The notes beneath the pieces are model-generated. The model worked only from the letters and a program-made list of their open reading frames with translations, had not been told where the DNA came from and did no database searches. A program made the position numbers and the translations under genes. Of a stretch of DNA of 64,000 nucleotides, positions 15,160 to 22,846 are shown in pieces. The stretch comes from an uncultured Lachnospiraceae bacterium (GTDB lineage Bacteria > Bacillota > Clostridia > Lachnospirales > Lachnospiraceae). The stretch covers positions 1-64,000 of the forward strand of contig ONHZ01000025.1 in assembly GCA_900317755.1 (NCBI GenBank). The letters run 5' to 3'. How positions within the stretch are numbered: the first letter of the stretch is position 1; the number at the start of each line of letters is the position of its first letter.

Positions 15160-15510
15160 ATGAAGAATTATACAGTTACAGTAAACGGTACAGCTTATGA
15201 TGTTACCGTAGAGGAAAAAGGCGGTTCTGTTTCTGCAGCTCCTGCAGCTGCACCTAAGGCAGCTCCAGCACCTGCACCAGCAGCAAGCGGCGCAAAGGGC
15301 GCTAAGCAGATTACAGCAGGCGCAGCCGGCAAGGTTTACAAGATTGAAAAGGAGTCAGGCGCTGTCAAGAGAGGCGAGACAATTCTCGTACTTGAAGTCA
15401 TGAAGATGGAGACACCTGTAGTTGCTCCTGAAGACGGAACTGTTAAGAGTATTGAGGTTTCTGTAGGCCAGGCAGTAGAGGCTGGAGATCTTCTTGCAAC
15501 TATGGACTGA
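15160..15510 (+). CDS. biotin carboxyl carrier subunit
   Basis: A 116-residue biotinyl protein that carries CO2 between carboxyltransferase and decarboxylase. The first 20 residues form a short strand pair, residues about 25-48 are a flexible Ala/Pro linker, and the C-terminal lipoyl-like domain holds the biotinylation motif EVMKMET with Lys82. AAGGAGG lies before the ATG. It is the only biotin carrier in the cluster, so both carboxyltransferase subunits (13003 and 16825) probably share it. The layout matches the 1.3S subunit of transcarboxylase and the gamma subunit of methylmalonyl-CoA or glutaconyl-CoA decarboxylase. Confidence 0.95.
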   Translation: MKNYTVTVNGTAYDVTVEEKGGSVSAAPAAAPKAAPAPAPAASGAKGAKQITAGAAGKVYKIEKESGAVKRGETILVLEVMKMETPVVAPEDGTVKSIEVSVGQAVEAGDLLATMD

Positions 15511-15531
15511 TTTGGTTAGGAGGTTTTTTCC

Positions 15532-16680
15532 ATGGAATACGTTGGAGAGACACTCTCGAACTTTATTCACCAGACAGCATTCTTAAATATTACAGTCGGC
15601 AATGTCATCATGATCTTTGTCGCATTCATCTTCCTTTATCTTGCGATAAAGAAGGGATATGAACCGCTTCTCCTGGTTCCTATCGCATTCGGAATGCTCC
15701 TCGTGAATATTTATCCGGATATTATGGCGTCACCTGCCGAGACATCAAATGGTGTCGGCGGACTTTTGTATTATTTCTTCTCACTTGATGAATGGTCTAT
15801 CCTTCCTTCACTGATTTTCCTTGGTGTCGGTGCGATGACAGATTTCGGACCGCTGATTGCAAACCCAATCTGTTTCCTGATGGGTGCAGCAGCACAGTTC
15901 GGTATCTTCGTTGCTTACCTTCTTGCCATCCTTCTTGGATTTTCAGACCAGGCAGCAGCAGCCGTTTCGATCATCGGCGGTGCTGATGGACCTACATCTA
16001 TCTTCCTTGCAGGAAAGCTTGGACAGAGCTCACTGATGGGACCTATCGCAGTGGCTGCATATTCATACATGTCACTCGTTCCGATCATCCAGCCACCTGT
16101 CATGAAGGCACTCACGACAAAGAAGGAGCGTGCGATCAAGATGGACAATCTCCGTCCTGTATCAAAGCTTGAGAAGATTCTTTTCCCTATCGTAGTTACG
16201 ACAGTTGTCTGCCTAGTACTTCCGACAACAGCTCCTCTTGTTGGTATGCTGATGCTTGGAAATCTCTTCAAGGAGTCAGGCGTTGTCAGACAGCTTACAG
16301 AGACAGCTTCAAATGCAATGATGTACATCGTCGTTATCCTTCTTGGTACATCAGTTGGCGCTTCTACATCAGCTGAGGCATTCCTGAATTTCAGTACTTT
16401 GAAGATCGTTCTCTTAGGACTCTTTGCATTCATCTTCGGTACTGCAGGCGGCGTTCTTTTAGGAAAGCTCCTCTGCCACATCACGCACGGCAAGGTAAAT
16501 CCTCTGATTGGTTCTGCAGGCGTTTCCGCCGTTCCTATGGCAGCCCGAGTTTCACAGAAGGTCGGTGCAGAAGAGGATCCTACAAACTTCCTTCTAATGC
16601 ATGCTATGGGACCTAACGTTGCCGGCGTTATCGGTACTGCAGTTGCAGCCGGTGTATTCATGGCAATATTCGGGGTTTGA
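15532..16680 (+). CDS. oadB: Na+-pumping decarboxylase beta subunit
   Basis: Multi-span membrane protein that decarboxylates carboxybiotin and uses the energy to export Na+. The 382-residue length and about nine hydrophobic segments fit the OadB/MmdB/GcdB family. The essential Asp is in the conserved IIGGADGPTSIFLAG block near residues 147-161, and GAMTDFGPLIANP near 101-113 is the other family signature. The C-terminal half has GSAGVSAVPMAARV, also conserved. AGGAGG precedes ATG 15532 and the biotin carrier ends 21 bases upstream. Confidence 0.95.
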   Translation: MEYVGETLSNFIHQTAFLNITVGNVIMIFVAFIFLYLAIKKGYEPLLLVPIAFGMLLVNIYPDIMASPAETSNGVGGLLYYFFSLDEWSILPSLIFLGVGAMTDFGPLIANPICFLMGAAAQFGIFVAYLLAILLGFSDQAAAAVSIIGGADGPTSIFLAGKLGQSSLMGPIAVAAYSYMSLVPIIQPPVMKALTTKKERAIKMDNLRPVSKLEKILFPIVVTTVVCLVLPTTAPLVGMLMLGNLFKESGVVRQLTETASNAMMYIVVILLGTSVGASTSAEAFLNFSTLKIVLLGLFAFIFGTAGGVLLGKLLCHITHGKVNPLIGSAGVSAVPMAARVSQKVGAEEDPTNFLLMHAMGPNVAGVIGTAVAAGVFMAIFGV

Positions 16681-16738
16681 TGACATTGAATTGTTTACAA
16701 ACATGTTATGCTGATTGCAGCACAGCCGTTTGAAATAT

Positions 16739-16767
16739 TTGGTGATTATCACAGAATGTTTTAATAT
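16739..16767 (+). promoter_or_regulatory. possible internal promoter before the 5S carboxyltransferase gene
   Basis: TTGGTG, 17 bases, TAATAT in the 144-base gap between oadB and the next gene. The -35 is weak. It could let the alpha subunit be made independently. Confidence 0.35.
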
Positions 16768-16824
16768 CGAACACATTTTTAACATAATATTATTTTATAT
16801 TAGTTCTCTAAAAGGAGGAAAACA

Positions 16825-18243
16825 ATGGCAGAGGTTGAAAAGAAGCCACTGAAGATTACAGAGACAGTCTTAAGAGACGCACATCAGTCGCTCATGGCAA
16901 CCCGTATGACAACGGAAGAGATGCTTCCGATTATCGATAAGATGGATCAGGTAGGTTACAATGCCGTAGAGTGCTGGGGCGGTGCTACATTTGATGCATG
17001 TCTTCGTTTCTTACATGAAGATCCATGGGAGAGGCTTAGAAAATTAAGAGCTGGATTCAAGCACACAAAGCTTCAGATGCTTTTCCGTGGTCAGAACATC
17101 TTAGGTTACAAGCCATATGCAGATGATGTCGTAGAATACTTCGTACAGAAGTCTATCGCAAACGGTATCGATATCATTCGTATTTTCGACTGCCTCAATG
17201 ATATGAGAAACCTTGAGACAGCTATCAAGGCTACAAAGAAGGAAGGCGGACATGCCCAGGTAGCTATGTCATACACCATCGGTGATGCGTACACGCTTGA
17301 TTACTGGGCAAATCTTGCAAAAGAAATCGAGTCACTCGGTGCTGATTCTATCTGTATCAAGGATATGTCAGGTCTTCTCGTACCTACAGAAGCTACAAAG
17401 CTGATAAAGACTCTGAAGGAAGCTACATCACTTCCAATCGAGCTTCACAACCACTACACTTCAGGTGTCGCTTCTATGACATGCATGAAGGCAGTTGAGG
17501 CCGGTTGCGATATTATCGATACAGCTATTTCTCCTTTTGCAATGGGCACATCACAGCCTGCTACAGAAGTCATGGTAGAAGCCTTCAAGGGTACAGAGTA
17601 TGATACTGGTCTTGACCAGAATCTTCTTGCTGAGATTGCTGATTACTTCAAGCCTATCCGTGAAAAGTACATCAAGAACGGCCTGATCTCTACAAAGGTA
17701 TTAGGCGTAAATATTAAGACACTTCTTTACCAGGTACCTGGCGGAATGCTTTCAAACCTTATCAAACAGCTCACAGAGCAGAAGAAGCTTGACAAGCTTG
17801 ATGAAGTTCTTGCAGAGGTTCCGAGGGTTCGTAAGGATCTTGGTGAGCCGCCTCTTGTTACACCATCATCACAGATTGTTGGTACGCAGGCAGTATTCAA
17901 TGTCCTGATGGGTGAGAGATACAAGGTTGCTACAGAGCAGACAAAGGACCTTCTCCTTGGTAAGTATGGAAAGACTGTAAAGCCTTTCAATCCTGAAATC
18001 GTTGACAAGGTTCTTGGCGATGACAAGAAGAATCAGATTACCTGCCGTCCTGCAGATCTCCTTAAGCCACAGCTCAAGGACTACGAAGAGAAGATCAAGG
18101 ACTACAAGGAGCAGGATGAGGATGTACTTTCATACGCCCTCTTCCCACAGGTAGCAATGGAATTTTTCAAATACAGAAAGGCACAGGAAACAGGCGTAGA
18201 CCCATCAGTTGCTGACAAAGAAAACGGCGCTTATCCTGTTTGA
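16825..18243 (+). CDS. pycB: oxaloacetate decarboxylase alpha / pyruvate carboxylase subunit B (5S carboxyltransferase)
   Basis: A 472-residue TIM-barrel carboxyltransferase that moves CO2 between oxaloacetate/pyruvate and biotin. The metal-binding start TETVLRDAHQSLMATRM is at about residues 11-27, the catalytic-lysine region DSICIKDMSGLL near 174-185, and the metal-ligand His pair ELHNHYTSG near 208-216. There is no fused biotin domain; the separate carrier at 15160 supplies it. AAAGGAGG stands before ATG 16825. It may combine with the pump as oxaloacetate decarboxylase, or with the 12S-like protein as a transcarboxylase. The next gene begins eight bases after the stop. Confidence 0.93.
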   Translation: MAEVEKKPLKITETVLRDAHQSLMATRMTTEEMLPIIDKMDQVGYNAVECWGGATFDACLRFLHEDPWERLRKLRAGFKHTKLQMLFRGQNILGYKPYADDVVEYFVQKSIANGIDIIRIFDCLNDMRNLETAIKATKKEGGHAQVAMSYTIGDAYTLDYWANLAKEIESLGADSICIKDMSGLLVPTEATKLIKTLKEATSLPIELHNHYTSGVASMTCMKAVEAGCDIIDTAISPFAMGTSQPATEVMVEAFKGTEYDTGLDQNLLAEIADYFKPIREKYIKNGLISTKVLGVNIKTLLYQVPGGMLSNLIKQLTEQKKLDKLDEVLAEVPRVRKDLGEPPLVTPSSQIVGTQAVFNVLMGERYKVATEQTKDLLLGKYGKTVKPFNPEIVDKVLGDDKKNQITCRPADLLKPQLKDYEEKIKDYKEQDEDVLSYALFPQVAMEFFKYRKAQETGVDPSVADKENGAYPV

Positions 18244-18250
18244 CGAATAA

Positions 18251-18877
18251 ATGTCAGCAAAGAATAGACTTCTTGAAGGTTTCCTTTTTTCAGATGATGC
18301 GTCTTACGAAAAAGCCAAAAAAGACAGTGAGATTATTAAATATCTGAAAAATAAAGTTAATATGTCAGATCCTGCTCAGGTGCTTCGACTTTACCAGCAG
18401 GCGATAGAGCAGGATCTGTTTAATACTATCATAGGCTATGAGTTCTTAAAGAAGCTGCAGGATTATCTTCTTTCACTCGATGATATCAATGATGCTGAGG
18501 TATTACCTATCCCACAGAAATTGACATCGAAAGATACGACAGGAGAATATGACAATGCACTTCTTCGAAAAGAGAATGTGAAGCTGACTGAAAAAAACAA
18601 GAAGCTATCTGGTGCTGTAAAGAAATACAAAGGAAAGTATAACGTCACGCTTACGGTCACCATTATTCTGATAGTGACGGTATGCGTGATGTTTTTTATT
18701 TCGCTTAGCAGCAACCTTCCTACGATCGTGAACTACAGGACGAAGATCACAGATGAGTATTCTTCGTGGCAGGACGAGCTTGACGAAAAAGAAAAGGAAC
18801 TAGATAAAAGGGAACAGGAATTAAATAAAAAGGAAGTGAATCAAAATGCCGACAAAGAAGATACTGGTAGTAGATGA
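18251..18877 (+). CDS. unknown single-span membrane protein with C-terminal coiled coil
   Basis: I do not recognise a family. The 208-residue protein has a helical cytoplasmic N-terminal part (about 1-130), one membrane span at about 131-152, and a charged C-terminal coiled coil (ELDEKEKELDKREQELNKKE, near 175-194). It starts eight bases after pycB with no ribosome site, suggesting translational coupling, and its last 32 bases overlap the response regulator gene in another frame. That overlap ties it to the two-component system, perhaps as an accessory sensor or membrane adaptor, but this is inference from position. Confidence 0.75.
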   Translation: MSAKNRLLEGFLFSDDASYEKAKKDSEIIKYLKNKVNMSDPAQVLRLYQQAIEQDLFNTIIGYEFLKKLQDYLLSLDDINDAEVLPIPQKLTSKDTTGEYDNALLRKENVKLTEKNKKLSGAVKKYKGKYNVTLTVTIILIVTVCVMFFISLSSNLPTIVNYRTKITDEYSSWQDELDEKEKELDKREQELNKKEVNQNADKEDTGSR

Positions 18878-19538
18878 TGAACAGCGTTTAAGGAAACTCC
18901 TTCATGATTATCTTTCTCGTGAGGGTTACGATATCATTGAGGCAGGTGACGGGGAAGAAGCACTGAAGAAATTCTATGATGAAAAGGATATTGCGCTTAT
19001 TCTTCTTGATGTCATGATGCCGAAAAAGGATGGCTATGAAGTACTGAAGGAAATCCGTGAGACTTCAAAGGTTCCGGTCATCATGCTCACTGCAAAGAGT
19101 GATGAAGAAGATGAGCTTCAGGGCTTTTCTCTTGGTGTAGATGAATATATTTCAAAGCCTTTTTCACCAAAGATTCTTGTTGCAAGAGTCCATGCTGTAT
19201 TACGCAGAGGCGCTCTGCCTGAAGATGAAAAAATCATCGAAAAAGGTGCCATCAAAATCGATATGGCTGCACATGAGGTTACTGTTGACGATGAAAAGAT
19301 TCCTCTTTCTGTTAAGGAATTTGAGCTTCTCACATATTTCATGAAGAATGAGGGAATCGCTCTTTCCCGTGAAAAGATTCTGAATGCTGTCTGGGAATAT
19401 GATTATTTTGGTGATGCAAGGACCATTGATACCCATGTCAAGAAACTGAGAAGCAAGCTTGGCAAACGTGGCGATTATATTAAGACGATCTGGGGCATGG
19501 GATACAAGTTTGATACCAATGAAGAAGCACAAAATTAA
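18846..19538 (+). CDS. OmpR/PhoB-family response regulator
   Basis: A 230-residue transcription factor. The receiver domain (1-120) shows the acidic pair VVDDE at about 8-12, the phosphorylated Asp55 in LLDVMMPK, the Thr in MLTAKSD and Lys in ISKPFSP. The winged-helix DNA-binding domain follows, with LSVKEFELLTYFMKN, REKILNAVW and RTIDTHVKKLRSKLG. It overlaps the upstream membrane protein by 32 bases and the histidine kinase downstream by 20 bases, so the three genes are translated as a unit. Target genes are not evident. Confidence 0.96.
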   Translation: MPTKKILVVDDEQRLRKLLHDYLSREGYDIIEAGDGEEALKKFYDEKDIALILLDVMMPKKDGYEVLKEIRETSKVPVIMLTAKSDEEDELQGFSLGVDEYISKPFSPKILVARVHAVLRRGALPEDEKIIEKGAIKIDMAAHEVTVDDEKIPLSVKEFELLTYFMKNEGIALSREKILNAVWEYDYFGDARTIDTHVKKLRSKLGKRGDYIKTIWGMGYKFDTNEEAQN

Positions 19539-21030
19539 CTTTAAAACTCCACACAGAAAAAACATAAGCATTTCGACTGAGCTGGCAATCTCGATTTTAC
19601 TCGTGACTGCAGTTATGCTCAGTCTTGTTTATTTTATGAACTCCGTATTCCTCTCGACAATATACCTTAGGTACAAGAAAGAGGCCATGGAGGAATCCTT
19701 CAGTGAGCTTGATGAAGCAAGCGCTGATGGGACGCTTTATACCGCAAAATACAGAGTTACTTTTGAAAAAATATGCGGCAGAAATAATTTACAGATTCTG
19801 ATTGCGTCTTCTAATGGAGTGCCGGTTCTTACGAGCCAGAATGAAAAAGACATGCTGGTTTCCCAGCTCTACAGGGTCATGTTTTCGAACGAACAGGAGG
19901 ATGGCGATAAAATAGTTCTCAATGAGGAAAGCTATACCATTGAGCTTCGAAAAGACAGCAGGATGGGTGAGCAATACCTGATTCTCTGGGGTACTTTGTC
20001 CGATGGAAACATCATTATCATGAGAGCCGGTATGCAGCCTATTAAAGAAAGCGCAAAGATTTCGAATTCATTCCTGCTTTTTATCGCCCTTATTGTCATC
20101 TGTGTGGCAGTGATCGTTTCTTATTTCATTGGCGAAAAAATAACTGAGCCCGTAAAGCAGCTCAATAAGATTTCAAAGAGCATGACAAATCTTGATTTCA
20201 ATGCGAAGTACGTACCCAGAAAGCGTATGAACGAGCTCGACCAGCTTGGTGAAAATATGAACTCAATGTCTGAAAAGCTGGAACAGACAATTCTGGAGCT
20301 TAAGCAGGCAAACCTTTCTCTGAAGCATGATATATCCGTGTTGAATGACAATGAGAAGAGACGTCGTGAGTTCCTTTCTAATGTCTCGCATGAACTGAAG
20401 ACGCCTATTGCCCTGATTCAGGGCTATGCAGAGGGTCTTTCTGATGGCATATTTACCGATCCTGAAGACCAGAAATACTATGCCGATGTCATTTCTGACG
20501 AAGCAAAGAAGATGAATACGATAGTCAAGGAACTCCTAGACTTAAATCAGCTCGAAGGCGGCCAGTATAATCTTGATCTTGAGCGATTTGATATCGTTGA
20601 ATTGATAAAGGGTACCATTGGCGAGAACAAGCTCCTGATAGAAGAAAATGGAATTACGGTGAAATTCCCTTATGATCAGCCGTACTATGTCGTAGGCGAC
20701 GATTTCTTCATTGAAAGGGTTTTTGTAAATTATCTTACAAACGCTATTCATTACTGTGAAGGAGAAAAGATAATTGATATCAGGCTCGAGGAGATTGAAG
20801 ACGGCGTGAAGATTTCTGTCATGAATACTGGAAATAATATTCCGGAAGACAGTATCGGGCATGTATTTGAGAAATTCTATAAGGTTGATAAGGCACGTAC
20901 ACGTGCATATGGCGGTTCCGGAATAGGACTTTCAATCGTAAAGGCAGTGATGGAGCTCCACGGCAGAGATTACGGGGTTTATAATGTTGATGGGGGAGTC
21001 GTATTTTACTTTACGCTTGATAAGGGATAA
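19519..21030 (+). CDS. membrane sensor histidine kinase
   Basis: A 503-residue sensor kinase paired with the preceding regulator. It has a first membrane span at about residues 20-41, an outside sensory domain of about 140 residues, a second span (FLLFIALIVICVAVIVSYF), a HAMP linker (KITEPVKQLNKISKSM), the phospho-His motif SNVSHELKTPIALIQGYAEG, and an ATPase domain with N box FVNYLTNAIHY, G1 MNTGNNIP, F box FEKFYKVDKA and G2 GGSGIGLSIVKAVMELH. I start at ATG 19519, inside the end of the regulator gene, because it gives a normal short cytoplasmic tail. The stimulus is unknown. Confidence 0.95.
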   Translation: MKKHKINFKTPHRKNISISTELAISILLVTAVMLSLVYFMNSVFLSTIYLRYKKEAMEESFSELDEASADGTLYTAKYRVTFEKICGRNNLQILIASSNGVPVLTSQNEKDMLVSQLYRVMFSNEQEDGDKIVLNEESYTIELRKDSRMGEQYLILWGTLSDGNIIIMRAGMQPIKESAKISNSFLLFIALIVICVAVIVSYFIGEKITEPVKQLNKISKSMTNLDFNAKYVPRKRMNELDQLGENMNSMSEKLEQTILELKQANLSLKHDISVLNDNEKRRREFLSNVSHELKTPIALIQGYAEGLSDGIFTDPEDQKYYADVISDEAKKMNTIVKELLDLNQLEGGQYNLDLERFDIVELIKGTIGENKLLIEENGITVKFPYDQPYYVVGDDFFIERVFVNYLTNAIHYCEGEKIIDIRLEEIEDGVKISVMNTGNNIPEDSIGHVFEKFYKVDKARTRAYGGSGIGLSIVKAVMELHGRDYGVYNVDGGVVFYFTLDKG

Positions 21031-21099
21031 TCAAATAAATGTGCAGGAATTGCTGGATTATTTCCTTAGAATGAAAGCTTGACAACTGTTTAATTTACC

Positions 21100-21128
21100 T
21101 TGAAAAAATTGCCTTAAAATGCTAAAGT
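21100..21128 (+). promoter_or_regulatory. promoter before the lipoprotein/cheV genes
   Basis: TTGAAA, 17 bases, TAAAGT, about 33 bases before ATG 21161. The same TAAAGT -10 follows exact TTGACA boxes at 38763 and 52019. Confidence 0.5.
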
Positions 21129-21160
21129 AATAAAAGATTTTGTTTATTTTGGAGTATTGA

Positions 21161-21907
21161 ATGAGCAGAAAGCTTTTCAGCATTTTTTTAGCATTATGTA
21201 TGGTCCTTTCCCTTTCCGGATGTGGCATGATCAGCCTGACTTCTGATGAGGAAGAGAAGATTTCCATGTACTCTGCATCGATTATCCGCAAGTACAATAG
21301 GGAGGAAGACCAGGCAATTGCTTTTTATGGTCCAAAATCTCAGGCGACGTATTCCGCCATGAATTCATCCGGTGCGGCTTCGACTGATGCAGCTGATGAC
21401 ACTTCAGCAGATTCATCTGGAAGTTCTGAAACTACTGCATCAGTTGATTCTGTGGATGCTTCTGTACAGCCTGAAGAAAGCGCTGTTCCTGAAGAGACGA
21501 AAAGCATTTCTGATATTATTGGGATTGAGGGGCTAAATTTCTCACTAAGTGATGTCAGTGCTGTTGACAATTATACGATAGAGGGACTTATGGACCTTAG
21601 TCCGAAGGATGGAAACAGATTCATGGAGTTTGATTTCACCTGCACGAATTCCACTTCCAATGACATAAAGGTAGATTTTTCTGCCTTGAATATTACCTAC
21701 ACCTGTACATTTGGAGGGACTACGATGTATTCATCAGATACACTGGCTCCAGACAGTCTTTCTACTTTTACTGGTACGATTAAGGCCGGCTCTTCACAAA
21801 AGCTGGTATTATTATTTGAATTCAGCAGCGATGTACTTTCAGGCGATCTGAATGGTTATGTGATAAAGGCAAAGTCCGATAGCGGAGCTTTTAATGTTTC
21901 TATTTAA
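21161..21907 (+). CDS. lipoprotein with C-terminal immunoglobulin-like domain, unknown function
   Basis: A 248-residue secreted lipoprotein: signal peptide with lipobox LSGC (Cys21), a short helical part, a low-complexity Ser/Asp/Ala/Glu linker at about 67-115 that should span the cell wall, and a C-terminal beta-rich domain (from about 124) with RFMEFDFTCTN and FTGTIKAGSSQKLVLLFEFS. That end resembles the DUF4352/DUF5067 type of extracellular immunoglobulin-like domain, which is a guess from pattern only. cheV follows 15 bases after the stop. Confidence 0.8.
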   Translation: MSRKLFSIFLALCMVLSLSGCGMISLTSDEEEKISMYSASIIRKYNREEDQAIAFYGPKSQATYSAMNSSGAASTDAADDTSADSSGSSETTASVDSVDASVQPEESAVPEETKSISDIIGIEGLNFSLSDVSAVDNYTIEGLMDLSPKDGNRFMEFDFTCTNSTSNDIKVDFSALNITYTCTFGGTTMYSSDTLAPDSLSTFTGTIKAGSSQKLVLLFEFSSDVLSGDLNGYVIKAKSDSGAFNVSI

Positions 21908-21922
21908 TTGAGGGGGTTTACT

Positions 21923-22846
21923 ATGGATACGAACATTCTTCTTGAATCCGGAACGAATGAACTTGAAATTCTTGAATTCAAAATTGCTGACAATTACTAT
22001 GGCATTAATGTCGCAAAGATTCGTGAGATTCTTACTTTTCAGCATGTCACTCCAGTTCCGAATTCCCATCCATTTGTGGAAGGTATTTTTATGCCAAGGG
22101 ATACGATGATCACTGTCATCAATCTCAGAAAATGTTTAGGTTATCCAGATCTTCCAGAAGGTGAGGGACTTTTCTTCATTACGAATTTCAATAATCTGAA
22201 TACAGCATTTCATGTTGACCAGGTGCTTGGCATCCACAGGGTTTCATGGGAGCAGATTAATACGCCTGATTCTACTATTTCTGCAGAAAACAGCGGGGTA
22301 GCAACTGGCGTTATAAAGCTTGACAATCATCTTGTTGTCATTATTGATTTTGAGAAGATTATGTCAAATATTAATCCTGAGACAAGTCTGAAGGTTTCAG
22401 ACATGGATAATTACAAGCCTCGTAATGATGCGGACAGATCGAAGTCTCCTCTTGTTATTGCAGAGGATTCTCCTTTACTTTCAAAGCTGATTCAGGACAG
22501 CCTGAACAAAGCCGGTTATACGAATATCCATGCATTTCCAAATGGCAAGGAAGCATGGGATTATATGAAGTCTGAAGAGGACGAGGGCAAGGCACTTCAG
22601 GATATCCACTGTGTCATCACAGATATTGAGATGCCACAGATGGATGGTCACAGACTCTGCAAGCTTATCAAGAGCGATGACAAACTAAAAGATATCCCTG
22701 TCATTATTTTCTCCTCGCTCATCAATGATGAGATCCGTAGAAAGGGTGAGTCGGTCGGTGCTGATGCCCAGCTCACAAAGCCCGAAATTGGTCAACTTGT
22801 TGAATCTGTTGACGCACTCATTGATAAATACGAGAAACGTTCATAA
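21923..22846 (+). CDS. cheV: chemotaxis coupling protein CheV (CheW-receiver fusion)
   Basis: A 307-residue adaptor that links chemoreceptors to CheA and adapts by phosphorylation. The CheW-like domain fills about residues 10-155 (NELEILEFKIADNYYGINV, split near 12-30; FVEGIFMPRDTMITVINL). The receiver domain fills 175-300 with VIAEDSP, the phosphorylated Asp near 234 in ITDIEMPQMDG and Lys in LTKPEIG. I use ATG 21923, with GGGGG six bases upstream, not the in-frame TTG at 21908. No other chemotaxis genes are in the window. The next gene starts directly after the stop. Confidence 0.95.
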   Translation: MDTNILLESGTNELEILEFKIADNYYGINVAKIREILTFQHVTPVPNSHPFVEGIFMPRDTMITVINLRKCLGYPDLPEGEGLFFITNFNNLNTAFHVDQVLGIHRVSWEQINTPDSTISAENSGVATGVIKLDNHLVVIIDFEKIMSNINPETSLKVSDMDNYKPRNDADRSKSPLVIAEDSPLLSKLIQDSLNKAGYTNIHAFPNGKEAWDYMKSEEDEGKALQDIHCVITDIEMPQMDGHRLCKLIKSDDKLKDIPVIIFSSLINDEIRRKGESVGADAQLTKPEIGQLVESVDALIDKYEKRS

